DNA of 64,000 bases from Albugo candida (GCA_040437565.1 JBDOQK010000021.1:186001-250000); one strand, 5' to 3'. Shown: positions 30,190 to 42,099, counted from the first letter of the stretch. Translations and numbers: made by a program. The notes: generated by a model not told the origin, from the sequence alone.

Positions 30190-30420
30190 TGGTGGCTACT
30201 GGGAAGAATTAAGTTATGAATCGATGTGAGATTTCGCATCCTTTTACTTCCAGCTGGTGCTACGTCATTGATGCAAATGTTTCTCCTATATCACTTATGC
30301 GGGGCTGTTGAGAACGAATCTGATATATGAATTCTCACCCGATTATACGTTCTTTTTTGTTTGAAGATAACGTACCTTCTGCGTTATCTTATTGATAAGA
30401 TGCGAGCACCATTTATACAT
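30190..30420 (-). promoter_or_regulatory. Shared SSP upstream region
   Basis: Contains the order GCATCC(T)TTT-CCAGCTG(G)T-TACGTCATTG, then GAACGAATCTGA, GAATTCTCAC, a GTAC(C/G) block and GCGT(C/T)ATCTTA. This order recurs upstream of the SSP copies at 27.6, 34.65, 37.75, 42.1 and 52.0 kb. Conservation beyond the coding region suggests unit duplication and possibly promoter function. Confidence 0.5.
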
Positions 30421-31110
30421 CTAATAATATGCCATTAGGGGATTCTAGTCCCAACGATGGTGTATGGGCAACTGGCTTTTCGCTGTCGGTATTATCGATC
30501 CGGTCGAATCCAAGTGGGATTCCCGATCGAATGCAAACACGTGAAGATTATACCGATCGCGGGCAACCATTTGTCTTTTTAGCGATGAGTCACAAGTGGG
30601 TGCAGGAATCAACTTCTACATCAATGGGCCTATGCACGAAGCTACTTCGAGCCTTTGTAGAGCTTGTAGCGTCTGCGGACTCGAATACTATGGATACCAA
30701 GGACCGTAAAGTGTGAGAATACTTTGCGTGGAACTTCCGATTCCAACAAGATCGCAATCAATGATGAATTTATCGACATCGCGTTCATTCTTTTTCAAGA
30801 CTGAAAACGATCGTATCGGCGGTTACAGTACGACAATGCGAAAGTGTGCTTGTCAGCGCAAAAGGAAGCGCTGAATGTTTAGCTATGTCTACCGTTTACG
30901 TGACTTTAGATCAGGGAAGCGATACTGGTCATGGAAATGGCCCACTCACATATGCGTGTTTTATCTATTCGAAAGGCGATGAAGCCTCCCTCTTTAAGGC
31001 ATACTCTGGGCAGAAGTTTTCACACTATCTCGTCGAAACAGCGGAACACACAGAAGCACACGATCAGGTGCAGAACACGATCACACGATCATAGCAATCA
31101 TATACCGAAC
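30421..31110 (+). pseudogene. Repeat family B copy
   Basis: Plus-strand family present also at 34.93, 38.0, 42.37, 47.2, 52.3 and 57.4 kb. Marker pieces: CTATG(G)GCCTATGC..GAAGCT, then a frame reading SMMNLSTSRSFFFKTENDR, IGG(H/Y)STTM, GTGGCAGAGCAAAA and GATGAGGC(T/C)TC. Open stretches 30,429-30,716 and 30,846-31,094 persist, but no full gene. Function unknown. Confidence 0.6.
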
Positions 31111-31199
31111 CAGTTTGCTGATCAATGCCGCAACGATCAGAAGAGCTACGCGCGAGAGTGTGTAACAGGTCGATAGGGCCAGACGTATTCTGTATTTCA

Positions 31200-31894
31200 A
31201 ATTCGAGGAAAATGAAAATTGCTCTTGCAGCGATTCTCCATACTTGTCTCAGCAGTCAAATCTGAACTCGAATGAATTTTATTCTTTGCAGGAGAATTCA
31301 CTCCTCCGTAGAGGTATGATCATACAATACATACAGAAAGCGCTCTTTTCACACAAAAATACTACGAAGATAAATCGAATCTCATGTTAATACCTTACAG
31401 CATGAAGTGACACTTAACTCTGATATTTCGTCAGCGAAATGTTCATACAGCCCTTAGGGTTAAAAGCATACTTTACTCCGTGTCTCAGGGTGAGGAAATG
31501 GTATCTTGGAGACATACTGGTTGCTGTAGGGTAGCATCTACCAAGCAAGCGTGGATGATCCAGTCTTGATTTTACGCGGGCAGAGTGTGATACCTTTTTT
31601 AGCGTATTGGAGTTTCGCCGATAAAAGCTACAATATGAGAGAACTCCTCGAGATAGATTGAACAATTCGCTATTCTATAGTCAGTCTGGTGTACTTGGGC
31701 TTTTAATATCTTTTCCAAGCAGAGAGCGGTCCATCCTTGAAGCATTGCAATTCGTGACTGACAACGCAAGTGATTCCACCGTCACTGACAGTATCGTGTC
31801 GTGTATATCGCGCTTTTTGAACCAACAAACGATTCTTGAAGATTGGCACGGAAGATATTGATCTTTCGATTCGTACGTCCTTGTCACCAGTCAA
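31200..31894 (-). pseudogene. Repeat family D copy
   Basis: Starts at 31,894 with TGDKDVRIERSISSVPI and retains ITCVV and a PLSAWKR end of the first exon. A distal part (31,414-31,665) reads TATSMSPRYHFLTLRHGV, matching 48.95-49.2 kb (LLLQYTDYLALRHGI). Broken; function unknown. Divergent from the family C copy that follows. Confidence 0.6.
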
Positions 31895-32019
31895 TTTGTT
31901 TCATATACATCGAGTCAAAAGTAATATATTCTTCTGATCCTTTTTCACAAAATACTTTTTTATATCATTTCACAACGCGGATCGCAATATCCTCATCCCA
32001 ATAGATTCATGAAGACTTT

Positions 32020-33830
32020 GTGATCCCACCATGAAGCAGCTTTGATGGTTCATTTACAGCTATTTATCCGGCACACCGGCGTATGAGTACATTCTAGACG
32101 ATTGTGCTTCAATTGTTGTCATTGTCAACGCTCCTGGTGTCAGCATTAGTGATCAGTAAGCGCATACTTTGGACGAATCAGTCGGCTAGCTAGATAGCAG
32201 GCTGCTTCCAGTTAAATATGTGTAATTCTAGAATCATGATATCGTACTGCAGAGTCTCGATTTGCGATAGTGAAAAGACCGCGTACAGCAACTACAAAGT
32301 TGAAGCAGACCAATGATGAAGCTGCTGGGAACCGGGAAGCAAATTGAGTTGTGGAGCAACCTGTTGCGCTCAAATATTTATTTTTGGTACAGGGTAAAAA
32401 AATTTTACCCTCAAGTGGCCTTACATCATAATCAGCAAGATCCATACCTTCCAATTTCGTTTGTCGTTCCATGCGAAGAAGTGTACTTTTCTATGGCATA
32501 CTTTTTGGCAACAAACCAAAGAAAACTACTCCTCTTCATACGCCCTTTGTTGTATGTATAGCAGTCTGATAACATGGAAACAAATACACGTTGAAAATAA
32601 GGCTCATTTCCTCTATACCAATTTCTCGTCGTATACAGTAGGGCCATACTCTATTATTTTCTGCACGTTGAGAAGAAAATACTCGATAGAAACCCCAAGT
32701 CGGAGAACCTCGATTGGATGCAATCTAACCTTAGTAATCATGTAAGAAGTTGGAAGAAGAAAATCCTTCTAAAGTTCTGCCAAATCTAGTTGAAGCCGAA
32801 TGTGACCTATTCTGATGTTTATGCTCTTAGATAGCAGCCTCAAAGCGTGAGCAGTGTAGTAGAACGCTTTAATTCTGGAGGAACTACAAGTGGAACTTCC
32901 TGCAATCTTACGTAGATGTGGAAAGTGAATGCTCGGGTGTGCAAATATGTTCGTGAATTACGTACAGGAGCGTTTTTCTGGTCAATTCCAAGCTGAAAAC
33001 AATTTAAGATACCTTAGGCGAAACGCGTTTCAAGTGCTGCGGACGGTGCGAGGGGATGTAGTCAAAAGAGTTCGGTGGAGATCTCAGTCTTATGAATGGG
33101 TGTATGTGAACCAAATTGTTGAAATGATACTTCTAGGCGAGCCACTCCCAGAAAAGAATGACACATTCTATCACCACAAATGCTCAGGCATTTCCACGGG
33201 CTGTCTAATAGGTTTGCTACTGATTGCGTAGGTATATCTATGTTGAAGTAGGGACTGTATCGCAATAGTTGGACGCTGGAATCGTGGTCATTGAGAACGA
33301 TGTACTGCTTGATGATATTGATTACAGTACAAACCGTCTGATTTCATCATTCACAAGAACACTCGAATTATTTGTTAAATGATCTTATGCTGCCAATAGG
33401 TGTTTTGATCGACGATTAGCAGTATGGCTTCTGCATCCAGCGACCTATATGTAAATACGGTAGGACCTACGACGTGATCGTAGAATATTTTTGGATTGAA
33501 ACACTCCTTCAGTCATTATTGGAAGCTTTGACCTATATGAAGGCAACATGGAGCTGGTCTGTATTATGCATTGACATCGCTCAATACTAGATTACAACTC
33601 GTCGTCTGAAGGACCATAATCGTCTACCAAACGCAAGTTTTGAAAATCATGTTCAAGTATGTTGATGATCATTATCATCCGCTTACGATTCGATCTCAAG
33701 CTGCGCGAAAGAAATCTTTTCTCAGTGCATTCCCTCACTTTGGGGAAGCTGTGTCATCGTGTTATGATGTTTAAACCGTCACCTCTTCTGATATCGAGAG
33801 CGCCTTTCTTAGATTTTATCAATAGTTTTC
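32020..33830 (+). pseudogene. Repeat family C copy
   Basis: Begins with the recurrent GTGATCCCACCATGAAG start context (about 32,022), also at 44,177 and 59,713 and, changed, at 49,632. The 32,929-33,231 frame (MLGCANMFVNYVQERFSGQF..) corresponds to the stretch shared by all C copies, and 33,420-33,590 matches 56,010-56,120. A longer open stretch remains, but not a whole gene. Function unknown. Confidence 0.6.
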
Positions 33831-34077
33831 AGGATTGACCGCAACTTCCAACAAATGCTCTTATCTTTGCGAAAACATTAGAAATAAACCTTGCGGTCAC
33901 AAGATCAGTCGCATAACTCTCGAGCATTGCCTTCCTTTAGTATACGTCTGATATAAGGAGTCAGATTTAAAATGAAGTTTTTACTATGAATCAAACGAGA
34001 GACTCGTTGTGAGAAAAGTGTAAATGTATTAACGCAAAGCTTATCCGACCACCCGTTGTTCGATATAAACCCTTCTG

Positions 34078-34590
34078 TTACCATTTTGGTTTCGGGCAAT
34101 TGTAAAGGAGAAAACGTGCAAGGTCATAAAAATCCTGGCCATAAGTCACTTTGTCGTTACCGAATAGTGTTTCAAAATCTCTTCGCATGGGTATTGCTTT
34201 GTTTATATAGCTCATACTATATCCAATAAGTGAAGCCTCGACAGGTGAGGAAGTTTTGAACATCGACTTCAATGCCTTTTCAAAATTTAGTGCGGTATAG
34301 CCTTCGATGCGGAGCATTTCGATCGTCTTATCTTTCAGGGAAAAGCGGAAGTACTCCAAAAGTACATCATTAAGGGATTTCTTGCGTCTTTCGTTGTTGC
34401 AGCCACTCTTTTTGCTTTGTTGAATGCAATCTCGCCGATACTCTTCTGTACCAGGATTGTGACACGAATCCGGTATAAATGTTGCCGAATCTTGAATCTC
34501 TCCAGTGGGAGAGGGTTCCCAGTAACCATATCGACTATTTGCAACAGTGATCAGACCAAAAAAGAGAACTGTGAAAGCGCAAGAGACCAT
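34078..34590 (-). CDS. Small secreted four-cysteine protein (SSP-2), candidate effector
   Basis: The open frame of 170 residues from ATG 34,590 begins MVSCAFTVLFFGLITVANS, a clear signal peptide. Upstream in-frame codons lack an ATG. It follows the family pattern: PDSCHN, YRRDC, KSGC, then LLEYFRFSL, an Ala/Phe helix (ALKSMF), YSMSYINKA, RDFETLFG and the terminal DFYDLARFLLYNC. All four pattern cysteines are present. The protein is predicted to be secreted; its role is unknown and an effector function is inference from context. It heads one tandem unit and is followed, in the plus direction, by the shared upstream region and family B. Confidence 0.75.
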   Translation of the reverse strand: MVSCAFTVLFFGLITVANSRYGYWEPSPTGEIQDSATFIPDSCHNPGTEEYRRDCIQQSKKSGCNNERRKKSLNDVLLEYFRFSLKDKTIEMLRIEGYTALNFEKALKSMFKTSSPVEASLIGYSMSYINKAIPMRRDFETLFGNDKVTYGQDFYDLARFLLYNCPKPKW

Positions 34591-34639
34591 GTGTAATATT
34601 GTTGAGCACTGGGGAGCCAGAAGCAAAATGAACTATGAA

Positions 34640-34930
34640 TCAAATTGATGCGTTTACATCACTTTGGCATATGGTGCCAGCTGCTGTGACGCTTGTTCTG
34701 GCCTGTTCAGAACGAATGGGACACTTGTCAGATGAATTCTCACATAAGTATACGTCATGGTTCTTGATATGAAATAATATACCATTCTGCGTCACCTTCT
34801 TCATATGCTTTCAAGCCTCTACTAATCGCAGAGAAAATGTTTTTTATCACCTCATTACGTAATTCTTCTTCCAAAGTGAAACGCCTTATGGTGGTGCGCT
34901 TCTAATTCGATTCCACACGATGGTATGCGG
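34640..34930 (-). promoter_or_regulatory. Shared SSP upstream region
   Basis: Carries CATCACTTTGGCATATGG, GCTGTGACGC, CTGTTCAGAACGAATGGGAC, ATACGTCATGGTTCTTG and CTGCGTCACCTT in the same order as upstream of the other SSP copies. Confidence 0.5.
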
Positions 34931-35980
34931 TCGGCTGGTGAGAACTTGACTTTGAGCTGAAAAGTCAAGTTCATAAGTACGTAGCGGTGACATTGAATGT
35001 ATTTCTTTTACGTCAGACTTCGCGTGTTACCATCGAACCGGTCAAATTGAAGTGCCAAGATCTGATGCGAGAACTCAGACAATCATAAAATATAGTGATT
35101 GTGAACGACCATTTGTCATTGTATGGATGGAGCCGCGTGGATGCAAGAATCAAGTTTGTTATCTATGCGCTTATGCGTGAACGAAGCTGATCGGAGACTT
35201 TTTAATCCGCCTGGTGCTCGACCTATTGGATACTGTGCATACAAAGTGCGCGAAAAAGATTTCGTGAAGCGTTTTAGCCTTGATAAGATTGCACTCATTT
35301 TTCGACTTGCATCCATTCTATATTAAGACTGGACACGATCGTATCGGTGACCACAGTACGACAATTCCAAGTGCACGTGGCAGAGCAAAAGGTAACTCTA
35401 AAAGTCCATCTATGCCTACCGTTTACGTGACTTTAGACCTGGGAAGAGATATATATTGAAGGAAATGATTACGCTCACATACATCTGTCTTGGCTACTTG
35501 GAAGGTGATGAGGCTTCACTTTTCACTGAAGCTGAGATAGACATAGGCTTACCCCAATTCTTTCAAGAAAACGCTGTGAAGTGCTTACATTCCTTATCAC
35601 TGCTTCCTTCTCTAAAAAAACATTTCTCTGACGTTTCCGTGAGCATGTCAAATCAGACGCTGGACACGGATGGTTATAGAAAAGCGTTATCAAGAATCTC
35701 TGATGATCAAATGCCACAAGGACCCGAGATTACAATGGAGCACGAAGACTATAACTAAGCTCTAAGGAGAAGACTCACTATCGCCGACCTTTTTGTGTGC
35801 TGAAAGGTACACGTGCTTTGGTCTGGCCGTATCTAGAAGATGTGATTGAATCAACCAACAGCAGCTGAAGGAGCGAGCGCAAGTTTTTAAAAATGACCAA
35901 ATATTTTGGTTGGAAAAGTGAAGGTTTGATATTTGCAGAGTGTGTGGGATATCTATCTTTCAAGCACGACATGAAGCTCT
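34930..35980 (+). pseudogene. Repeat family B copy
   Basis: Collinear with the 30.4 and 42.4 kb copies. The open stretch 35,456-35,758 (ICLGYLEGDEASLFTEAEID, then LPQFFQENAV) shows what the 3' part once encoded. The 3' flank (35,940-36,000, GACAGCAATTTTGCTGTG) matches 48,110-48,140. Broken; function unknown. Confidence 0.55.
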
Positions 35981-36009
35981 AAGGATTTTCAAGACAGCAA
36001 TTTTGCTGT

Positions 36010-36510
36010 GTGAACTCGCGTTTTTGGGCACTTCTTGACGTGATGAGATCACATGTCTTTAATCCTACCTACTGGATGGTATTTGTACATCCTAAAACCA
36101 CATCTGCCATGTCGGTGCTTCTTTGTGGATTTCCGGAGGGGTCATATGCGAAAGATGACGCGTCATGCGTCCGAATGGAGGTGCGGGCTGGTGTTATGCT
36201 CACAGATGAAGACTGCGCGCTGACTGTGCTACGTCATGTGTTTGTGTTAGGGAATACTATCGTATGATCTTTTTGCTTATTGGATAACGGCTGCTGGGTA
36301 GACGAATTGCTATTTTTCGACTGTAATGTGTGTAACTCGCACTCTAATTGTTCAATTCTTTCTTTTTTCGCGTTTGAGAGATCGATCAATGAACAGAAAA
36401 CGTGGTTTTCTAATTTTGTGTCAATTGCGGCTTTTACTGTCACATCTTTGGTCAGAATGACACGTTTTCGTTCTTCTGCAACGTGTTCCAATTACAGTTA
36501 TAGAAAAAAA
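36010..36510 (-). repeat. Ectopic copy of the 23.36-23.90 kb segment
   Basis: Aligns with 23,355-23,900 including GTTTTTGGGCA, GGATGGTATTTGTACATC, AAAACCACATCTGCCA, GGGGTCATATG, GATGACGCGTCATGCGTC and GGAGGTGCGGG. The copied piece holds the first codons and promoter of the membrane-protein gene plus the coiled-coil end (36,491-36,234: HVAEERKRVILTKDVTVK). The two copies have diverged moderately. It lies inside the SSP array. Confidence 0.75.
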
Positions 36511-36639
36511 ATTTGGTAAGGATTGAAAGCCTAATCATACTCGGAGATAGCTGGATTTCCGCGGAATCTGTCAAAGCAGTTTTACTGGTCTTTTGCATTT
36601 TTGAAGAAATCGTGTTGCTATACTAGAATTACCGCCAGT

Positions 36640-37730
36640 GAGTTAGTTCCATCACACAAGCTTTCGACATTCGCTCTGTCGTCTTCTTTGCGTTATCATC
36701 GTCACCACTACAGAGGATATGATCTCGAAAGCGAAATGAATCGATCTGATCGATACGTTTCAGTAAGAATCACAAGTCCGGGCATAATGCGATATGCTAC
36801 AATTCGTATTCTGCTAACAAACATAAAGAGACATCTTACTCAAACACAGTCATTCGATGTAGGAAATTGGGATTTGAAGAATTCTTTCAGTATATCATGT
36901 AATCATACTTGAACAAAGTGACTGAATTCTCGAGGTTTACACGAGCACTTTATCATAATTATTTCTTTCTCGTTAATTACCATTTATGAGGCAGCCGTGA
37001 AACACGCTTTTAACAGCATCAGCGAGTTGTATCTTCTCCATTTCGATCGCTTCATTTACGGTATTGGTCTTTCAAATATTTGTAATTATGCAGAAGAGAA
37101 GCTCGATACACGTCAAGACACGATTGACTTTTCAGATGTCTGCAATACTGACGAAAAGTACGTTCCCCTTCATTTTCTACTGGTCAGCGACCTCCAGTTG
37201 GAGTTCCCACTTGGAGAGTATTGGTCGTGGNNNNNNNNNNNNNNNNNNNNNNNNNNNNNNNNNNNNNNNNNNNNNNNNNNNNNNNNNNNNNNNNNNNNNN
37301 NNNNNNNNNNNNNNNNNNNNNNNNNNNNNNTGAACAAAGTGACTGAATTCTCGAGGTTTACACGAGCACTTTATCATAATTATTTCTTTCTCGTTAATTA
37401 CCATTTATGAGGCAGCCGTGAAACACGCTTTTAACAGCATCAGCGAGTTGTATCTTCTCCATTTCGATCGCTTCATTTACGGTATTGGTCTTTCAAATAT
37501 TTGTAATTATGCAGAAGAGAAGCTCGATACACGTCAAGACACGATTGACTTTTCAGATGTCTGCAATACTGACGAAAAGTACGTTCCCCTTCATTTTCTA
37601 CTGGTCAGCGACCTCCAGTTGGAGTTCCCACTTGGAGAGTATTGGTCGTGGGATAATTTTCTGCATCGACTGCACTTGAGATAGTCAAAATACCGATAAT
37701 GGCTGCAACAACGTTGCAAGAGATCACGTA
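36640..37730 (-). pseudogene. SSP relic spanning an assembly gap
   Basis: Minus-strand sequence below 37,725 reads ISCNVVAAIIGILTISSAVD, the family's signal peptide, with later blocks in other frames. The gene is broken, in several places. The part at 36,640-36,850 matches 26,830-27,010 beyond the SSP. The N gap and its duplicated flank lie inside. Confidence 0.65.
36910..37651. other. 100-N gap with duplicated flanks (321 bp)
   Basis: The Ns are at 37,231-37,330; 36,910-37,230 is repeated at 37,331-37,651. Confidence 0.92.
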
Positions 37731-37739
37731 CAGGGTTGT

Positions 37740-38000
37740 TGGCTACTGAGGAGAATCAAGAAGTGATCAAACTGATACGTTCAAGATACTTTGACATCCT
37801 CATGATATTACGTCATTGACAAGACTGCTCCTCTTATGCTGCTGTTCCGGCCTGTTCAGATCTCACCCAGTAAACGCCATGGTTCTTGGCATGTAATAGT
37901 GTACCATACTGCGTCACCTTATCACGCCGAGTGAAGTGCTTGTTTGATCATCTCCTAGTGATTTTTCTTCCAATGAAAGCCTCTTGACGCGCTCCTCATT
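37740..38000 (-). promoter_or_regulatory. Shared SSP upstream region
   Basis: Same order of blocks as at 42.1 and 30.2 kb (CTTTGACATCCTC.., ATTACGTCATTGAC, GGCCTGTTCAGA, CCATGGTTCTTGGCATG, ACTGCGTCACCTTA). It lies upstream of a dead SSP copy. Confidence 0.5.
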
Positions 38001-38600
38001 TGATTCTACAAGATGGTATACAGCTGGTGGGTGTGTAGACGACTGTTTTTAGCTGAAAAACAAGAATAGTCCAAGTGTACCTCTCGGAGAAATATAATAT
38101 AGTGTTTACAGCGTAATTCGTTTGTTACCTTTGAACCGGTCGAATCGAAGTGAAAAATCTGATTCGACTGGAATGCAAGCACATGAAGAATATACTGATT
38201 GTGACCAAACATTTGTCATCTAACCAATGGAGCCCCAGTGGATTGGACGTTGAACCAGTTTCTATATCCACGGGCCTATGTGGCAAGCTGAACGGAGCCT
38301 TTGTAGACCATCCGGTGCTCAAGTTACTGAATACTATGTATGCCAAGTGCCAATAAAGCGTAGTAAGGATCTTGTGTGTCGAAACTCATCCATTTCNNNN
38401 NNNNNNNNNNNNNNNNNNNNNNNNNNNNNNNNNNNNNNNNNNNNNNNNNNNNNNNNNNNNNNNNNNNNNNNNNNNNNNNNNNNNNNNNNNNNNNNNATAC
38501 TATGTATGCCAAGTGCCAATAAAGCGTAGTAAGGATCTTGTGTGTCGAAACTCATCCATTTCATTCCATGACTGGAAAGACAAAAGCCATCTCTTTTGAT
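38000..38600 (+). pseudogene. Repeat family B copy, truncated
   Basis: Shares TTGTCATCTAACCAATGGAGC and GGGCCTATGTGGCAAGCT-type blocks with the other B copies. Only the 5' half is left; family E sequence follows. It contains a gap duplication. Confidence 0.5.
38331..38562. other. 100-N gap with duplicated flanks (66 bp)
   Basis: The Ns are at 38,397-38,496; 38,331-38,396 recurs at 38,497-38,562. Confidence 0.9.
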
Positions 38601-39100
38601 TACTCCCCACCTCAACTATTCAAACTCTACTCGGCGCAACCACTGAACCATTGGTCAGAATCCATTTATTAACTCAGTTGAAGATTTCAATACGCCGCTT
38701 CTTTACAAATTCCAATAAAGTACAAGTCTAAAGACTACAATACACGTTTTTAAGCACTGACTCACAGAAGAGAACCTTAAGTGCTCGTTGAAGCAAAGGG
38801 TGGACAGCTATTGACACCAGTGGTCATATCTCGCGGTATAACATACCCCAGTTGCATACATATGACCGCAGGATAGGCTACTCTCGCAATTTAGTGCTCT
38901 AGGAGCCACGTTCCACCATAAATGACTTATGGACATAATTTACCATCTCATGTCGGCGTAGTCACTTTTCTATAAAGTGGACAAGAGAGCTGAGATGAAG
39001 ACGTTTTCTGCTGTCACAGTTCCTTACACAAAAAACAGAGCAGATCAATGCATGTGGCATCCATTACACCCCTCATGAGCTTACATTTTCGGTGACAGAA
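38563..39100. repeat. Repeat family E copy
   Basis: The minus-strand block at 38,575-38,700 matches 24,210-24,360; 38,790-39,020 matches 27,820-28,100; CATCCATTACA near 39,058 matches 24,508. No intact frame. Confidence 0.55.
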
Positions 39101-39199
39101 AACATCGAATGATGAGATTGCACCAATGACTATGTTTGCAGCATAAATTCCGCATACTGGTTGGAGGCTCTTTCACCAATCGGTTGGGTGTCGAATGGA

Positions 39200-40454
39200 T
39201 CTCATAAATACACACTCTAGCACTGTGAGAAAGAAGCAAATTTGTCAGAAATGATGCCACAAGTCTGAGCCTTATGGTGCAAAACAAACGGGGATATAGA
39301 CAATGGCACTCGATGATGACAGCAACTGATGGCTGCGTGATCTGGAAGCGAATGAAGAGTGATGGAACTGATACCAGATGTGAGGAGGTTTTTCGCACAA
39401 TTCAGTATCTGGGCCAATGAGTCAGCCAAGACAAAAAGTGCTCAGTTAACAATTGCTCGGGAATTCAACAAGCTTTTCTGCGATAGGAAACAGGTGCATC
39501 AAAATTACCAAAGCAATTGGAAGTCAAAGACTGGTCTCCGAACCTTAACCTTACCATACTCTGAGACCATTACTGTGTGCTCAAGGTCCGGGAAAAATAA
39601 TGTCTGATCAGCAAAGCCACTGCCAATCTCAACAAGACTGTCATTCAGATAATTGATATTTATGAGGTTGTATCTAGATCATGGAGAGGCTGCATTGCCT
39701 CTTGTCAATACCGACTTTATGGATACAGTATTCAGGACAATGTGCTAGTACAAAACTATAGACTTTCTCTGCGATGCCCAAGCCTTCAAAAACAAACTCA
39801 CTACCTTCTACACGGAACACTCTGAACCTTGACTTCCTTCAGGAGACTCGACGCTCTCATACGTACCTGACAACATGCTTCAGTACGACGGATGACTCTA
39901 TTCGACACCAATATCCAGTAATTTATTGGGGTATATCGATACTTACGTGAACAGCATCTGGCAGAACAATTTTCTGATTGACTGGATTTGAAAGACCACG
40001 ACAATCAAACGAATACGGGAGATACGGGTCAAAAATCTATGTATCACTCTCAGGCGCCTTAAGAACGTGAATTCAGACAACTTTCAGTCACAAAGGCTTA
40101 GTGTTGCCAAGAGAAAGAATCGTAGCCTTCTATTTCCAAAGCAAGTCTGAAAACTACTGGGTCGAAGCTGGAAATGGCAGCGTCTGTCAAGAAGCTTTTG
40201 AACTTTGGTTCAAGGAGGAGAGTGATTCCTGCTTTCAACCAGTTGATAGGTAAAGCAGTTGCAAATATAGACCTCAACATGTGTGGTGATTATATTATGT
40301 CAGCGATGATGCCGCAAAGCAGTACATCTACACTTGGAATCAGAGAAGACAAGAAATCAAAGCAAAAGACAGTATCGCCAGACCGCAGATAATAGAATGA
40401 ATGTAGCAGAGTGAAAGAAGGATGTATTCGTGTGTGATCACAAGACTTTCAACA
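39200..40454 (+). repeat. Repeat family F copy (long)
   Basis: Collinear with 28,200-29,450 over more than 1 kb at moderate identity. Remaining plus-strand frames 39,359-39,607 (FFAQFSIWANESAKTKSAQ) and 40,174-40,392 suggest an old coding region. No recognised domain. Confidence 0.6.
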
Positions 40455-40544
40455 GTATCTGGTTGAGCGCAGGCATCAGGTCAAGCTGGAGGTTTATTCG
40501 AAGGTGACTGGATTCTGACCTGATGCCTGCGCTCAACCAGATAC
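40455..40544. repeat. Perfect 29-bp inverted repeat (hairpin)
   Basis: The left arm 40,455-40,483 and right arm 40,516-40,544 are exact reverse complements with a 32-nt loop. The left arm belongs to family F; the counterpart near 29,415 has no second arm. This is either a local fold-back duplication or a chimeric assembly join. Confidence 0.9.
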
Positions 40545-40629
40545 GTGCGACAGAAGACAAACTCTCTCAAGCCTTTTTTTTGATAACGCAGATGTGACGA
40601 AACAGCGGTCCAGCGAGGGTATGACAATG

Positions 40630-41090
40630 GCTTGGAATCTAAAGTCAAGTTGTATTCAAATGCGCGCCATCAATCAGTGAAAATAGAGAAACAAGAATGC
40701 AATGCGGGTATTTTTTGGAGAGATACTGATACTTTACCCGCTCCGTATGACTTTTCTCTAGTTCATCACCCATCACTTGTATGCTTCATCGAGAACACAC
40801 CCCCGTTTATGTCAAAGGTCTCATCGTTGTACTCGTTGAAGAATGAAGCGACTTTCTTAGCCATCTTTCGCTGGGGCAGCCAGTCTTCAATCGCAGGCTC
40901 TTGAGGACATGGAAAAGCATTACAATTGGGTCGTTGATGGATTTTTAGAAGTACGACTTAGGATCACCGGAAAGAGCAATTGTGGGGTGACATACTTTGT
41001 GGAAGTAGTCGATTGTATCTGCTGGAATGGGCGCACAGTTTTCATTTACCGATGACATGAGGAAGGAAGTGGAAAGAGACTATGCAAAGT
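40630..41090 (-). pseudogene. SSP-related relic (subtype b)
   Basis: Minus strand around 40,900-40,760 reads EDWLPQRKMAKKVASFFNEY, then DETFD, matching the 25.8 kb relic. It lacks the signal and Cys ends as one frame; broken. Bases 41,100-41,340 match parts of family G. Confidence 0.55.
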
Positions 41091-41597
41091 AAATCGATGA
41101 ACCCAATGCGTTCAAATCACTTTGGTATGGAGAGTGAGATTCAAATCCTTTGCGTTATCTGTCATACGCATATTTTCCCCTTTTGAACAATGTGAGCCAC
41201 TTTCGGCATACGTTCCTTCGGATTATTTTATGAGAGCATCTAGTTTTGTGCTTGATGAAATCGGAATGGTATCACGAGTATTGCTTTATAGACTGGTGCA
41301 TCACCCGAAGGTCTGTTTGTTGACAACTTGAATACAGAACAGAATTACGACTTAGTTCGGCCTTTCAAGCTGTCAACACTCGGAAAAGTGAGACGTAATG
41401 AATCGATATGAAATATGAGGTTTCAATGGTAATATGTATATTACAAGTAGATATCGATTGCCAGACATAGACACATTACTCTCCAGTTTCAAGAGGTTAG
41501 AGGCATCGTGCTAACGAGTGAAACACCATTGATAAGGAGCTAAAATCCAATGATACAAGTATGTATCGAGCAATTGATTCCTGCCAGATAAATCTCT

Positions 41598-42092
41598 TTA
41601 CCTTTTATGAGGCGGGTTGCAACGATGATGGACATACACAGCCAGTCGATTAAAAAAATCGGGAAACCTGGTATCCAATCTGTTGAACAATGTATCATAC
41701 TTGGACAGATTGACCTTATTGTCCAGGAATCTGTACACCGCATCCACATATTCTTCAAGCTCGTCAATGTTGCGATTTGTGGGATAGCCGTCGAATGTGC
41801 TTTTCAAAGCATAAGCGACTTGGAACTTCTTCAAATAACACGCTTCCTCAATGGTGTTGGTCTTGAAAAAATTCTTAAGAATGAGCTTAAGAAAACTTTG
41901 ATACACCTCAAAACACGATTGAGTACTTTTCCCTCTGCAATTCTCACGAAAATCACGTTCCCCTTGATTTTCTTTTGGGCAGGAACCTTTGATTAGACTC
42001 ACCGGTTTATGACTATTAGCTCGTGCTTTAGCGACTGCAATTGACATAGTCAAAAGACCGACAATGGCTACAACAGAATTGAGAGAGATCAT
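41598..42092 (-). CDS. Small secreted four-cysteine protein (SSP-3), candidate effector
   Basis: 164 residues from ATG 42,092; this start is chosen because paralogous relics share the MIS..(S/V)VAAI(I/V)G start, and it gives a clean signal peptide (MISLNSVVAIVGLLTMSIAV, cut near AKA). The mature part shows GSCPKEN, RDFRENCRGK, QSC, the hydrophobic FLKLILKNFF, TNTIEEACYL, ELEEYVDAVYRFL, KYDTLFNRL and FFNRLAVYVHHRC. This is the best-preserved reference for most relics in the array. No enzymatic motif is seen. Secretion is predicted; an effector role is inference. The divergent upstream region leads to family B. Confidence 0.78.
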   Translation of the reverse strand: MISLNSVVAIVGLLTMSIAVAKARANSHKPVSLIKGSCPKENQGERDFRENCRGKSTQSCFEVYQSFLKLILKNFFKTNTIEEACYLKKFQVAYALKSTFDGYPTNRNIDELEEYVDAVYRFLDNKVNLSKYDTLFNRLDTRFPDFFNRLAVYVHHRCNPPHKR

Positions 42093-42099
42093 TTTGAAG

